From contig NC_092047.1 in NCBI RefSeq assembly GCF_003086295.3, positions 62,972,054-63,036,053 on the forward strand: a stretch of 64,000 nt of DNA, read 5' to 3'. The notes beneath the pieces are model-generated. The model was given only the letters and a program-made list of their open reading frames with translations, was not told the origin of the DNA and ran no database searches. The stretch's first letter is position 1, and each line of letters begins with the position of its first letter. This document shows, in pieces, positions 19,387-31,092 of the stretch. Source of the DNA: Arachis hypogaea (taxonomy: Eukaryota > Streptophyta > Magnoliopsida > Fabales > Fabaceae). Both the position numbers and the translations under genes were made by a program.

Positions 19387-21069
19387 TGGTACACGAAATT
19401 GTGATCACACTTTTCACAACTCCGCACAACTAACCAGCGAGTGCACTGGGTCGTCCAAGTAATACCTTACGTGAGTAAGGGTTGATCCCACGGAGATTGT
19501 CGACTTGAAGCAAGCTATGGTCATCTTGTAAATCTTAATCAGGCGGATTCAAATGGTTATGAGGTTTTGATAATTAAAAGCTAAATAAAACATAAAATAA
19601 AAAAAGATACTTATGTAATTCATTGGTGGGAATTTCAGATAAGCATTTGGAGATGCTTTGTTGCTTCTGAACCTCTGCTTTCCTATTGTCTTCTAACAAT
19701 CATGCGTGCTCCCTTCCATGGCAATCTGTATGATCCTCTCGGATGAAATATACGAGGTACGGTTTCTGCACGGCTAATCAACTGTCAGATTTCTCGTCTC
19801 GGATAAAAAATACCAAGTCTAGCTACCGCACGGCTAATGGTCTGTCGGTTCTCACTAGCGTCGGAATAGGATCTATTTATCCTTTTGCACACTGTCACTG
19901 CGCCCAACATTTGTGAGTTTGAAACTCGTCACAGTCATCCCTTCCTAGATCCTACTCGGAATACCACAGACAAAGTTTAGACTTTTCGGATCTCAGGAAT
20001 GCTGCCAATTGGTTCTAGCCTCTACCACGAAAGTTCTAATCTCACGGACTCGGTCCGTGGATTAGAGACCCAAGAGAATATACTCCGGTTGTTGTCCAAT
20101 GACTACGTTGAACATTATGTAGACCGCTTGTGGTTGTCAGGCACGCGAATCTTGGCTAAGCGAGTAACGAAGATAGTGGGTGATTGTCACGGGTCACCCC
20201 TTCATTCTGACTTAACTGAATTAAGTATGAGAGTATATCTTGGAGAAGAAGTAAGCGAGAATTGAAAGAGAAACAATAGTACTTGCATTAATTCATGAAG
20301 AACAGCAGAGCTCCGCACCTTAATCTATGAGGTGTAGAAACTTCACCGTAGAAAATACATAAGAGAAAAATGTCTAGGCATGGCCGAATGGCTAGCCTCC
20401 CAATCCAAAGATGATAAAACGTATAAGGTCGATCAGATCCCCCGAATATATTAGTAAAAAGTGCTATTTATACTAAACTTGTTACTAGGGATTACAGAAA
20501 ATAAGTAACTAAGTGCAGATAGTGCAGAAATCCACTTCTGGGGCCCACATGGTGTGTGCTTGGGCTGAGCATTGAGCTATACACGCGCATAGGCCTTCTC
20601 TTGAGTTAAACGCTTGCTTGGATACCAGTTTGGTTGTTTAACTCCAGTTCTGGCGTTTTACGCCATAAAAGGGTCTCTGGCCGGTGTTTAGACGCCAGTT
20701 TGAGCCATCAAAACTCAGGCAAAGTATAAACTATTATAAATTTCTGGAAAGCCCAAGATGTCTACTTTCCAACGCAATTGAGATCGCGCCAATCGAGCTT
20801 GTGTAGCTCCAGAAAATCCACTTCGAGTGCAGGAGGGTCAGAATCCAACAGTATCTGCAGTCCTTTCTCAGCCTCTGAATCAGATTTTTGCTCAGGTCCC
20901 TCTATTTCAACAAGAAAATACTTGAAATTATAGAAATACACAAACACATAGTAAAGTCCAAAAATGTGATTTTTCATAAAAACTAATAAAAATATAATAA
21001 AAGTAACTAAAATATACTAAAAACTATGTAAAAACAATGCCAAAAAGGGTATAAATTATCCGCTCATCA
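19387..21069 (-). repeat. Element I 5' LTR (1683 bp)
   Basis: Minus-strand LTR starting TGATGAGCGG at 21069 and ending TACCA at 19387. It contains the U3 palindrome island (about 20620-20705), TATAAATA (20465-20472), GGCC hairpin (20381-20394) and R/U5 hairpin CCTTAC-GTGA-GTAAGG (19465-19480). Clearly homologous to 11652-13350. Confidence 0.93.
20465..20472 (-). promoter_or_regulatory. TATA box of element I 5' LTR
   Basis: TATAAATA on the minus strand, at the same place in all LTRs of this family (for example 46613-46620 in G). It lies downstream of the palindrome island and about 75 bp upstream of the GGCC hairpin, so the hairpin would be in the transcript. Confidence 0.7.
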
Positions 21070-21500
21070 TCCCTCTGGTGGGAGCATCATCAGAAGTTTT
21101 GCACGTGAACAACACCCCCCTATCCTTGTCCTTGTGCGTGCGCACGGACCTGTGTGCACACGCACACATGACTCTGTACCTCAAGCGTTCCAAAAGAAAA
21201 GAGGCTTTCTGTGCGCGGGCACGCCTTTGTGCACCCGCACGCGTTTTTATCACCCTTCTGGTGAGAGCAAGCGCGTGCCCTGTGCGCTTGCATCCCTCCC
21301 CTTTTCGCATCTTGTGCGTACGCACACACCCCTCTATCTTGCGACTTCTGTGCGCACGCTCCCTGCTGTGCGTCCGAACACGCTTATACCCCGCTCTGGT
21401 CGCAGCGATCGCATGCTATGTACGCTCGCAACCCTTCTCATTCTTGCATTCTGTGCATCCGCACAGGCCCCTGTGCGCCCGCACACGACTTGTTTTGGGC
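21070..21500 (+). repeat. Element B CpG array, second part
   Basis: Blocks such as GTGCGTGCGCACGG, GTGCGCGGGCACGCC and GTGCGTACGCACAC, separated by spacers with TCTGGT (about 21075, 21257, 21394), giving a degenerate repeat of roughly 140-180 bp. It continues the array cut by element I at 11651. Overlapping ORFs are repeat artefacts. Confidence 0.8.
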
Positions 21501-22505
21501 GTTAACAGCGCAACTTGCCCTGTTGAGCAGCAGTTTTATTTTCATCTTCTTCCTCACTGCTGCCGTTCCTTTCAGCTCAGCCCTCAGTCCAGGTGACCCT
21601 GCCGCCGGCCACCGCTGCCGTCCGGCCGCCACCACCCTTCTCTCTTATTTTTCTCTTCTCTCCTCTCTTTTCTTTTCTTCCCTTCTTTCTTTTCTCTTTT
21701 ATCTTTTCACCACTGGTGAGTTTTTCCTCTCCGGTGTTTTTCCGGCAAACCCAACCGCCGCAAGTCACAGTGGCTATAAAGAGTGCCATTGTTTTCCTCC
21801 TCATTCTTGTTTGTTTCAACTTCAATTTTCAGGTTCTTATTTTTCTTTCCCTTTTCTTTTTGTTGTTGAATTTTGCAATTGTTTTGATTTTCTTTTCATG
21901 TTGCTTAGATTAAATTTAGTTCTTTTCTCTGTTCTTCCTTGTATTGTAAGTGTTGATATTTGATTGTGGGTTAATTATGATTGAATTTGAGCATTAATTG
22001 TGATAAGTTGCACATTGCATACCACATGTTTGATTAAATGCCTCAATGAATACTTTGTTTGATTCATATGACATGGCCATCATATGTGTTCAATTTATCT
22101 CTTGTTAGGCATATTGTATGAATTGTGCAACTTCATTTATGACTTTTGATGGTAGTTAAGTGAATTGACCAATGCATGTCCTTGTTGTTGATGTGCAATT
22201 TTGACTACAAATGCATTGTGTTATATGAGAATCAATTGTCATTGTTCAACTCGGAATTTGAATTTGCTAATCACTTTCCAATTGTTCAACTTTAGATGAT
22301 GTCTTGATCAAACATCTTTTGGCCTTAGAACATTGCATATGTCGTTACCGCTTCTTGAGGATGAGCAATTGACACTTCACTTTGAATAAATAGTTATCGT
22401 TGTTGTACACTCTTTTGCTAATGGAATTTCTTGCCAACAACCTCAATGACCATTACATTCAAAGCGTGTTAATGAATCAATTGGTGCCATGTCCATGATT
22501 TAGCC
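21501..22505 (+). other. Element B leader of the third ORF, non-coding
   Basis: Pyrimidine-rich stretch with CCGCC-rich blocks (21590-21760), then AT-rich sequence, laid out like F 51360-52226 just before its third ORF. No gene supported. It could hold an intron or splice acceptor for a subgenomic RNA, which the sequence alone does not show. Confidence 0.45.
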
Positions 22506-22829
22506 TTGCAACTTAAGCACTTCAAGTTTTTAAGAGGCAACAAGTTCATCCCGAGGGGAGAATTGGATGGATCATTAGAGAAGACACCCTCGAAGAGGAT
22601 GGCACCCGCAGCACCACCTTCAAGTCTCCCAACCTCATCGACTCCTTTACCGGTTCTCTGGTCTCTCCTGGATTTATTCCGAGACATCCTGCACGATATC
22701 CACCGTATGGAGCAATTGGAGCACAAGCGTTTTGAGTGGATAGCGGCAAAGCTAGAAGGAAGAGATCCTGGCCCAATTCCTGAGACTTCATCCGAGCTAG
22801 TTGGGGAGGAGTATGATGAAGGTGACTAA
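22506..22829 (+). pseudogene. Element B third-ORF C-terminal remnant
   Basis: Open reading through 108 codons with a Pro/Ser/Thr-rich part (PAAPPSSLPTSSTPLP) followed by a helical, charged segment (LLDLFRDILHDIHRMEQLEH) and an acidic tail ending EEYDEGD. This is the layout of the C-terminal end of the Athila third (env-position) ORF: low-complexity linker, coiled coil, acidic tail. The N-terminal conserved domain is absent upstream, so it is a remnant. Its Met is probably not a true start. Confidence 0.5.
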
Positions 22830-22893
22830 CCCATTCCCGATACCACCAGCTGGAGGTGGCCCCGAGGTTCTCATTCTCCCGGATCCGAAGCAA

Positions 22894-22930
22894 GCACGGA
22901 GGACTGTACACGAACTAAGTGTGGGGGAGG
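22894..22930 (+). promoter_or_regulatory. Internal hairpin-PPT unit of element B
   Basis: Imperfect hairpin GCACGG-AGGA-CTGTAC (22894-22909; one wobble, one mismatch), 7 nt, then AAGTGTGGGGGAGG (22917-22930). Same place relative to the third-ORF remnant as the internal unit of A. Confidence 0.55.
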
Positions 22931-24328
22931 ATCGACTTCGTGGGGGTAAAAATTTCTTTTCTCAAAACACTTGGCAATACTCTCTTTAGTTTTTTTTACT
23001 CAATTTTAGTAGCTTTATCTTTATTGCATCTTAGTTGGTTTGTGTGTATATATCTCTTTATAGTTTATAGTTATATGGTAGTTAATGTTTGCATGTTGCA
23101 TGATAGAATGAATAAGTTTGGTGAAACACCAAGGAATTTTCATGAAATCTTTCTTAGGGCATACCATCGGTTGAATTGAAGAAAAATTTTGTGCTGTCCA
23201 ACTTGCTTGAAGTTTTCTGTTTATGGAACATAGAAAAGAGCTAGAACAACATACCTTGTAAGATTTGAGCCTTGATAGATGGTTGTATTTTTCAACTATA
23301 ATGTTTGTTCTGGTGTGATTTTACTCCTTTTTATTGTGATCATTGATTTGCATGATTCTTTATGTCCTGTATTTGTTGTTTGGATGTATTTAGCATGATT
23401 GAGGCCATCTTTGATGTTAAACTCACCGACCTATATGCCCAACCCTTGTACTCACCATTGTGAACCCCCGTTGAGCCTATAATTCCCTTTTGTTCTGATT
23501 GTAGCACATTATTTCCCCTTAAGCGAAAATCCATTGATGTCCTTAAATTACTCTTTGATTAGCTTCGGTGGATTAGTTTGTATATTCTAAGTGTAGGGGG
23601 AATTGTTGGAAAGCATTGGTGATAAAGGCATGAAACTCATTGTGAGAAAAAAAACTGTGCATAATAGAAAGTGAAATAAAAAGTTGAAATCAAGGATGCA
23701 TATGTTCATGTTTTGAAAAAGAAAATGCATGAGTAAGGTGAGGTAGGAGGAAATTGGGTAGATAGGTTGCTTTGTTATGAATATATAGGTGACATAGGAT
23801 TAGGTGGACACTTAAGCTAATCAAAGAACTAATTTTTTAAGTCCACTTAACCATATTTATCCTACCTAAACCCTGGCCCTATTACAACCCTCAAAAGACC
23901 TCATGATATTTGTCTTTCATGCATTAAATACTAGTTGATTGTTAGATTAAATGCAAACCTTTGAAAAGCATGATAAAAGGAGAATTGAGTGATTAAGCCC
24001 TAAACACTAAGAGAATCGAGTGAATACACATCCGGTGAGGGGTTCGATCGCTCAATTCTATGTTCTTGCATCTCATGTTATATCTTCTTGCAAGTTGTTT
24101 GTTGATTAACTTTCAAAAAGTTCAATTCAATTCTTTGGACATCGGTTTTAGTGCATGAAATCTTTGCACTTGCCCTAAAGCCTGCTTGTGATGGATTGGA
24201 ATTTCATGGTTTGTTTTACCAACCCTTTGTATAGTACATATTGGTAGTAACCTTTAGGATAATTGCATGCATTTAGGTAGTACATAAAATAAATCATTTT
24301 CCTTTCATCTATCTCCTTTGAGTGTGTT
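22931..24328 (+). other. Element B 3' non-coding region
   Basis: AT-rich, no supported gene. Related in layout and many words to A 7778-9313 (for example GAATTGAGTGATTAAGCCC...TCCGGTGAGGGTTCGAT near 23985-24050). A weak third PPT-like AAGTGTAGGGGGAA lies near 23590. Confidence 0.5.
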
Positions 24329-24366
24329 TAGCATGAGGACATGCTAGTGTTTAAGTGTGGAAGAAT
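24329..24366 (+). promoter_or_regulatory. Element B 3' PPT with RGGA-loop hairpin
   Basis: TAGCATG-AGGA-CATGCTA (24329-24346), 6 nt, AAGTGTGGAAGAAT (24353-24366), then LTR. Versus A, the outer A-T pair is replaced by T-A, a compensating change. Confidence 0.85.
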
Positions 24367-26068
24367 TGATGAATCCATATTTGATGATGATTTTTGGTTG
24401 AAATTGAATGGATTTCATCATATAAACTTGCACTTATTCCACTAAATAACATGCATTTGAACTTTCCTCCTAATTTGTGCTTGATTATGAAAACATGCTC
24501 TTTTGTGCCTAATTTGAGTAATTTTATTCCAATTACCTTCTATTCGATGCCTTGATGTTATTTGTAAGTGATTTCAGAGGTATAAGGCAGGAATGGCTTG
24601 GAGGAAATGGAAGAAGAGCATTCAAAGTGGAGGAAGCATGAAGAATCAAAGGAGAAGAGCTCAGCCTAGTGTGCGGACGCACAAACATGCGTGCATACAC
24701 ACAGCTGCCAGTTTAGAGCCACGCGTGCGCGTGAGCCGCACCGTGCGCGGCGTGCGTTCAATCAAGCATCGCCTAGTGTGCATGCGCACGACTTCCTTGC
24801 GTACGCACGGGTCGGAATTTTTTCAGAGTGTGCGGACGCACACGTCAGTGCCTCCGTACAGGTGGACGCACATACCTTCATTAAAATAGCACCTGACTCG
24901 CGATTTTGGTGGATTTGAGGCCCATCTCTGAAGCCATTTAGCTCATAAGGAAGGGAGAATGAAGACGATAACATAGCATAACATTAGTGTAGCTTAGGAG
25001 TAGTAGTAGATAATTTTTAGTATAGTTTTCTTTAAGTTTTTCATCATCTTCTCTACTAGGGTTTATACTAGGGCTTTTGCATTCAAGTGCCATTTCAATT
25101 TTGATCTTGGATTTTGCTAAGTTCCATTGTAAGTATATCTTTGTTACTACTCTTTATAGTTACATTGTTCTTACACTTTCTTCTATTTCAAGTTATAGTT
25201 CAATTTTACTTCTCTTTTGCAATTTCTATTTCTTGTTGATGAAGTTGATGATTGATGATTGTTACATGCTTTCTTGAGTCTTTATTGTTGATTGAGATCA
25301 TTTGTTGCTTTTGGTCTCAAGCTTTTTTCTCATTTTTTCCATGTTTAAGGTTTATGCCCACCAAGTATTTGACAAAATGTCAATTATGAGTTTGGGCTAG
25401 TTTTCTATCTCTTGGCTTGGGAAAAGTGAGAAATTGGGTTCCTAGAGTTGGAATGTCCAACATTTAGTATCAATTTTGGATTGTTAATTATTCTTGTTCC
25501 CACTAACCTATGTTGTTGCTAAGACAATTAGCAAGCAATTTAGGATTTGTGGGTTAAGAACACTTATGCTCATTTAACTTACTCTCTGATGTGAGGGTTG
25601 ATCAAGTGAGATTAATCCATTTTAGTTGTCATAGTTGTGGTTCCAACAAGGAAAGGACCCTTAGCTCACTCCAAGCCAAGATACCTTTTATGCTTTAATT
25701 TTTTCATACATATTTACATTAGTTCCTTTTACACGTTACTTGTCTATATTACATAGTTATTTCCTTAATTCCTTTATTAGTTTATTTATCACAATTTTGC
25801 ATGTTCTTTTATTGCTTTATATGTTTATCTCTTTATTGAAAACCCCATGATCCTCACAACCAAGATTGCACACTCATTGGTCTCAAGTGTCCTTGGGAGA
25901 CGACACGGGATTGAAACTCCCGAAATTGAATTGGTTTGAATTGTGACATATTTTTTTGGATTAAATAATTTAATTTGGCGATTGATCATTGGTCTAGGAT
26001 ATACTTTCAATGATAGTATCCTAATTTGTGAAAACCTAGATCAATGGTGTAATCTTTCCACCACATCA
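24367..26068 (+). repeat. Element B 3' LTR (about 1.70 kb)
   Basis: Starts TGATGAATCC after the PPT. U3 CpG island at about 24668-24870 (GTGCGGACGCAC type). R/U5 hairpin CGGGA-(7)-TCCCG at 25906-25922 after GGGAGACGACA. The end is placed at CACATCA (26068), where sequence switches to the ORF of element C. No second copy is in the window, so the end is inferred. Confidence 0.75.
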
Positions 26069-26390
26069 GCTGGTATGGTGAATGAAGGGGTGTTAATGGT
26101 TGAAATAATGAAGGGGCTTGGGCGCTTAGTGGTTGCGGTTCATGTAGAGGATATGGAGCATACATATGTGGAGGGGAAAGGTTATGATAATGGGGTGTTC
26201 CACAAGGTATGAGAGGTTGATAGGCATTAGGATCATAGGGCCCATGCAAAGGTCCTTGTTGCCAAGAATTGCTTGCTTGCGACCCTCTCTTGATTTGGCC
26301 TCCCATACTTTGATGCAACCCGATGTTGGTATTATCATCCCCTACAACATGATAACAACCAAACTCCAAGCCAAAAGGGTGATAGCTCAT
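26069..26390 (-). pseudogene. N-terminal part of the unrecognised gag-position ORF (element C)
   Basis: Starts at ATG 26390 with MSYHPFGLEFG..VVGDDN and continues with a Pro/His/Tyr-rich stretch containing SWQQGP, DPNAYQ and HEPQPLS. It aligns by eye with the element A ORF (MNSHHFGFEFG, YWQQPP, HPNACQ, HEPQPFS). Cut after about 107 codons by the B LTR; the last codons of the open frame (WWKDYTIDLGF...) are LTR sequence. Shared PBS-ORF layout and clear divergence from A show a protein family maintained in separate elements. Confidence 0.75.
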
Positions 26391-26621
26391 GGTGAAAAGA
26401 AAAGATAAGACTCGATGGTATTAACAAAAGTAATGAACAAATGAATATATGTCCTAACTATCTCTATTTACCTAGGACTAGACAAATAAAAGCGTTAGTT
26501 ACTACTACTAGTTAGATAGAGGCGCCATCTACCAATTAGTGTCAAGTAACAAACAAAATCAAGTATTCACACTATTCACATATTCACAACAACCAAAACT
26601 ATAGTACTCATTGCGCTTACA

Positions 26622-26639
26622 TCCCCGGCAACGGCGCCA
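26622..26639 (-). other. Element C primer-binding site (tRNA-Asp)
   Basis: Minus strand TGGCGCCGTTGCCGGGGA, perfect; about 230 bp upstream of the ORF start on the minus strand. Confidence 0.95.
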
Positions 26640-26648
26640 AAAACTTGG

Positions 26649-27896
26649 TGATGCCCCAAAGCGGGTTAGGGATTTTTCCTCAAAAATGGAATTAGCGTTG
26701 CAAGTATAGCCCCAACCCAACAATCGACTAATACCAAAGTTTAGAAGAACAAATTGTCACAATTCAAATCAAATATAAATCGGGAGTTTTAATTCCCGAG
26801 TAGTCTCCCAAGGACTAGTGATCAATGAGTGCAGAATTTCGGTTGTGAAGGCAAAAGAGATTTTCAATAAAGAGATGAACAATTAAAAGAATAAAGGAAC
26901 ACTTAAAATTGCAAGTAATAAACGAATAAGGGAATTAAAGAACTATCTATGTAATATCAACAAGTAAGATATAAAAGTGATTGATGTATGTGTGTTCAAA
27001 GCATAAATAAAATCTTGGCTTGGGATGAGCTAGGGAATCCTTTCCTTGTTGCAACCACAACTATGACAATTGTAATGGATTAATCTCACTTAGTTAACTC
27101 TTACATCAAAGAGTAGGTCAAATGAGCATAGTTGTTCTTAATCCACAAATCCTAACTCACGTGCTAATTGTCTTAGCAACAAGTTAGTGTTAGTGGAGAC
27201 AAGAACAATTAACAATCCAAGAATTATCACTAAATGTTGGACATTCCAACTCTAGGAACCCATATGCTCATTTTCTCCAAGCCAAGAGGTGTAAATTTAA
27301 CCCATAATCAAAATTGACATTTGCACAAACACTTGGTGGGCATAAATACAAATCATGCCAAAATTGAGAAAATGCTTGAAACTATGAGCAACAATTAATC
27401 AAAAGAAACAATAGCAACTCAACCAATCATGTAATAATCATCAATCATCAAAGTCATCAATAAGAGATCAAAATTGCAAAAAGTATATGTATTAATAATA
27501 TGACTTTAACTACAAGAAAGAGTATCAAAATTATAACTATAAAAAGTAGTAATTAAGAAATACTTACAATGGAGGCAACCAAAATTCCAAGATCAAAAAT
27601 GGAAAATGGCACTTGAAATGTAAACCCTAATAGAACCCTAATAGAGTTAAGAGAAAACTTAAAAAAAAAACTAAATCTAAAACCTCCTACTACTATCTAC
27701 AAACTACTCATAATGATATGCTATGATTCCCCCAATGTTTGCCCCTTGCAATATGAGCTCTAGGCATCATAATTGGGCCTCCAATCCCTCAAAAACACTA
27801 GTCACTTGCATTTTTAATGAAGGCAAGTGTGGGTACTTGTGCGTATGTACAGACGTGTGGGCACGCACACTTGGCCGAAATCTCAGGTTGTGCGTC
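26649..27896 (-). repeat. Element C 5' LTR, truncated
   Basis: Plus-strand start TGATGCCCC next to the PBS; R/U5 hairpin CGGGA-(8)-TCCCG at 26781-26798; U3 CpG island at about 27825-27896, where the sequence switches to an unrelated LTR fragment. The 5' end of U3 is missing. Many words match the B LTR in the opposite orientation. Confidence 0.8.
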
Positions 27897-28002
27897 GTGG
27901 GATCGATCCTCAATCACCTGAGATATTACTTGGATGATCCGGTACACTTGCCAGTTAAGCTGTGCAAAATCCTGATTCGTGCACCAAGTACGGAGGCTAC
28001 TA
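27897..28002 (+). repeat. LTR end fragment of the I/G family
   Basis: Read on the minus strand it gives TGGTGCACGAATC..., GCAAGTGTACCGGATC, CCAAGTAATA and GATCGATCCCAC, the terminal 100 bp typical of I/G/J LTRs (compare 37338-37500). Its orientation implies an element on the + strand. It interrupts a Tat RNase H remnant and stops abruptly at the C LTR. Confidence 0.6.
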
Positions 28003-28694
28003 TTTTGTCAGTCACAGCTAAATATAGAATGAGCTCTTAGGCTGGGTAAGAATTAGAGGCTAAGACAATAATTTTACGAATTCTTAGAAGACTTGTCAAC
28101 ATTCCTGGGTCCATGTGGAGTCATGCCTCTTTTGTAGTAAAATGAAACCAGAGCTGCAAGTCTACCATTTAATTATTGAACCTCTTTTAAAGTAGGTTGG
28201 GTTAGCTTCATTGCCCTCTTTGGGTGAGCATAAACCCCATAATTTCCCTGCTTCTATGGTGAAGGTGCAATTTAGGGTATTTAGCCTCATCTCGTGCTGC
28301 CTTATGGTTTGGAATATTTCTGTCAAGTCGGATATCAAGTCGTCTTCACTCTTTTCCAAAGGGACTTTAATTGTTCTGTCTCCTGCAAGTCCTCTTGTGA
28401 TAATGTAGACACGGTGATCTAGAGTGCTTATAGATTTTTGGTGATCTTTCTTTGTCTTTCCATTCCTATCTTCTTTTGCAATCCAATGTCATTGTAGCAA
28501 TGTATCCAGATTTTTCTAGCCAGTTTTTCAATCATATTTCTCAAATCATAGCAATCATTGGTAGAGTGGTCATAAACTTCATGGCACTCACAGTAATCTG
28601 TCCGACTTCCTCCGTTATTGCTTTGGAATTGGTAGAGGAGGAGGTATCTTTTCTGTAGCATATTTTCTGTATATACTTCACTAGAAAAATACAA
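28003..28694 (-). pseudogene. Tat/Ogre-type gag-RT-RNase H remnant
   Basis: From right to left on the minus strand: a Cys/His segment of Tat gag (DYCECHEVYDHSTNDCYDL, near 28500-28620), an RT segment (DLISDLTEIFQTIRQHEMRL...CTF, 28162-28359) and the start of RNase H (LYLAVTDKIVASVL, 28003-28050). Order is right but large parts are deleted and frames are shifted. It matches the lineage of 1-2826 but is a separate piece. Confidence 0.7.
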
Positions 28695-29057
28695 AATGGA
28701 GTGTAGGAGTGATACTTTGGAGGTTGGTTAGAACTCTGGTCTGCTTTTTTATTTTTGATTTTTCTCGTTACCTCGGGACTTGTGTCTCTTCTGGTAATAA
28801 CTTGGATGCCTCCTTCATGGAAGTGACTATATCGTAAGGAAGACTTACATTTAGGTTGTCTTCAATTTTACTGTACTTGTTGGTTGTGTGATTGTATTTT
28901 CTGTGCCAGCAAATCCTTTAAACAAAGTCCTTCTACAAGACTTTTTGGTAGATTCTGCCATTAAGTCTTTAATCAAACTAGTTGTTTCTTTTGCTGGAGT
29001 AGTAAGGTCTTGTTTACTCCTTTTCTTCTCACATATTTTCTCTTGTCAATTGAGTTT
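28695..29057 (-). other. Tat remnant flank, left of solo LTR
   Basis: Upstream continuation of the Tat remnant; no clear domain is readable. Ends with the target duplication AGTTT (29053-29057). Confidence 0.4.
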
Positions 29058-30584
29058 TGATGTGAGAAAATTTGTCGGTAAAGAATTTCACAATAAATTT
29101 TCGTTGCAAGTATAGTTCTAAACCAATAATGAATTCTCACATGCAAAAAATTGTTTGTCACAAGTACAAACTCCAATAAAAATAACCGAAGTATTTAAAC
29201 ATCGGGTCGTCTCCCTAGGAATTACAATGAAGTGTTTTGTTATTAGCCATGAAGGAATGTTTTGGAGTTTTTGTAATAAGAGACAAGGAATGTAAATAAC
29301 AAGAGAAATAAGCTAATAACAAAGAAAGCTCTTGGCAAGGAATGAAAATTAGAAGTCCCATCCTCATTATCATCATCAATTGTGACAAGAATTGTCCATT
29401 GCTCCTACTTAGTTAACCTCTAACTATGAAGGAAAGTCAAGTGGATATAATCAACTTGAGTCCACAAGTCCTAGTCAAATCCTAAGGAAAGACTAGCTTT
29501 AGTGGCATTCAAGTCAATTAGCAACTTCCAATTATCAATCAACAAAGGAGTTTGATAACTCAAGAATCTCCAATTACTCAAACCAAGCCAAGAGGAGAAA
29601 AATATACTCTAAAATCTAACCAAGTATTTTATCAAACACTTGGAAGGCATAAAAGAAAAGCATAGTAAAACAACAAAAAATATAAAATCTAACACTACCA
29701 AATGCAATTAAACAATAAAGGAACATAAAACATAAATTGCATTAATTGAAATCAAAGGGAACAAAAGTGCATGAACATGAGAATAACAAAATAAAGGAAA
29801 TAACAAATAAATCTAAGAGAGAAAAGACGTAGGAACAAGAAATGGTAAATAAAACTAAATCAAAGCAAGAATTAAAAGCTAGATCTAAGAGAAATTAATC
29901 CTAAGAACCCTAACCTAATTCTAGAGAGAAGAGAGAGCTTCTCTCTCTAGAAACCTAGCCTAAAACATGATGAAAACTAAACTATGACTACTTGGTTCAT
30001 TACCTCTTCAATCCTTGGGTTCAATAGCATCAGAAATGAGTTGGATTGAGCCCAAAATGCTTCAGAAATCGCTGGCCACGAATTGCCTTAAGTGAGTCAC
30101 GCTACTCCTGAGACGCGCACGCATGGGTGACGCGTGCGTGTCGCCTAAATACAATGCAACTATGGCAAATTTTATATCATTTTGAAGCCCCAGATGTTAG
30201 CTTTCAAACTCAACTAGAACCACCTCATTTGGACCTCTGTATCTCAAGTTATGATCATTTTAGTATGAAGAGGTCAGGATTGACAGCTTAGCGATTCCTT
30301 CATTTCTTCATGAGTTCTCCATTTTTGCATGCTTTTTCTTCATTCCTTCAATCCAATCGTTGTCTTCTAATCCTGAAATCACTTAAACAAACATATCAAA
30401 GCATCAAATAGGAGGAAGGCAAATTAAATTTAGCAATTTAAGTGCCTAAAAAGCATGTTTTCACTCTTAAGCACAATTTAAGGAGAATTTGCAAAACCAT
30501 GCTATTTCATTGAATAAATGTGAGAAAAGTTGATAAAATCCCCTAAATTAAGTACAAGATAAACCACAAAATTGAAGTTTATCA
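29058..30584 (-). repeat. Solo LTR (1527 bp) with 5-bp target duplication
   Basis: Minus-strand LTR TGATAAACTTC...CACATCA. Flanked by AGTTT at 29053-29057 and 30585-30589. No PBS or PPT on either side, so it is the product of LTR-LTR recombination. CpG island near 30095-30150. R/U5 hairpin CCGA...TCGG at 29186-29205 beside GGGTCGTCTCCC. Same superfamily as the A LTR and closest to the 390-bp insert at 55231. Confidence 0.9.
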
Positions 30585-30589
30585 AGTTT

Positions 30590-30688
30590 TCTTTTTGTTG
30601 AACATTTTTTGTCAATTGACTTTCGATTTCGTTTTGATTTTGTTTTCTGCAATGACCTTGGGATGGTGCTTTCTTCTCCTTTGTTTTG
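30590..30688 (-). other. Flank between two solo LTRs
   Basis: On the minus strand reads Lys/Gln-rich (TKEKKAPSQGHCRKQNQNE). If solo LTR E is removed it joins the RPL7A pseudogene at 33788 in frame, near its Lys-rich tail, but the sequence is not clearly ribosomal here. Origin uncertain. Confidence 0.4.
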
Positions 30689-31092
30689 TGATGCATGAGC
30701 ATCTTAAGTACTTTTCTTAGGTATTTCTTAGATGAAATTGATGAATTTTCGCTTGATTATCATGTGCTTTTATATGATATTTTATTAGTACTTTGAGTCC
30801 TTTAATTTCTTGTTAAATGTAGGAAAAGGACAGCAAAAGAGAAGCAGAGCACAAGCAAAAGAAAACAACCAGAAAAGCATCCTACAGGAGGCAGAGGATT
30901 GGAATTTCATACGCCAGACAAGGGGCGTGCAACACGCCCATGCAACCCAAAGTAGAGAACCTGGCTTCCAACATGCCAGCACAGGAGCGTGGCTTGCTAG
31001 GCCATGATTCCATGAAGCCAACATAGTTGCATGCATGGCGTTTTACACGCTAATTACTTGGCGTTTTACAGGCCCAATGATTCACTCCAAGA

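Larger units (their letters stand above)
11652..21069 (-). mobile_element. Element I: non-autonomous gag-pro LTR retrotransposon
   Basis: Minus-strand element with 5' LTR at 19387-21069 and 3' LTR at 11652-13350. Its order on the minus strand is PBS, long leader, gag, protease, twin hairpin, palindrome array, hairpin-PPT, reduced third ORF, hairpin-PPT. No RT, RNase H or integrase is present between protease and PPT (13351-15642), so enzymes must come from elsewhere. The LTRs differ by 16 bp in length and many substitutions, so it is older than A. The flanks CCCTT (left) and TCCCT (right) share CCCT but do not form a perfect 5-bp duplication. Confidence 0.9.
10913..26068 (+). mobile_element. 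Element B: 3' half of an Athila-like element, interrupted by element I
   Basis: B occupies 10913-11651 and 21070-26068. Its order is integrase end, twin hairpin, CpG array, third-ORF remnant, internal hairpin-PPT, 3' hairpin-PPT and 3' LTR. Element I lies inside the CpG array, and array spacers with CCCTCTGGT-type sequence are found on both sides. The 5' LTR, gag and most of pol are missing. The 3' LTR is directly followed by the cut ORF of element C, so B probably inserted into C before the left half was lost. Confidence 0.8.
26069..27896 (-). mobile_element. Element C: truncated non-autonomous element related to A
   Basis: Minus strand. LTR (right), PBS and the N-terminal part of the gag-position ORF survive. 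The rest is cut on the left by the B 3' LTR and on the right inside the LTR at about 27896. The LTR belongs to the same superfamily as the B LTR. Confidence 0.8.

Noticed and set aside
21418..21963. 181-codon ORF with hydrophobic stretches, possible membrane protein
   Set aside because: Hydrophobicity comes from pyrimidine-rich (TTC/CTT) DNA upstream of the third ORF; three frames look alike.
26622..26639. tRNA-Asp gene fragment
   Set aside because: It is a primer-binding site: only 18 nt, adjoining an LTR, in the expected antisense orientation.
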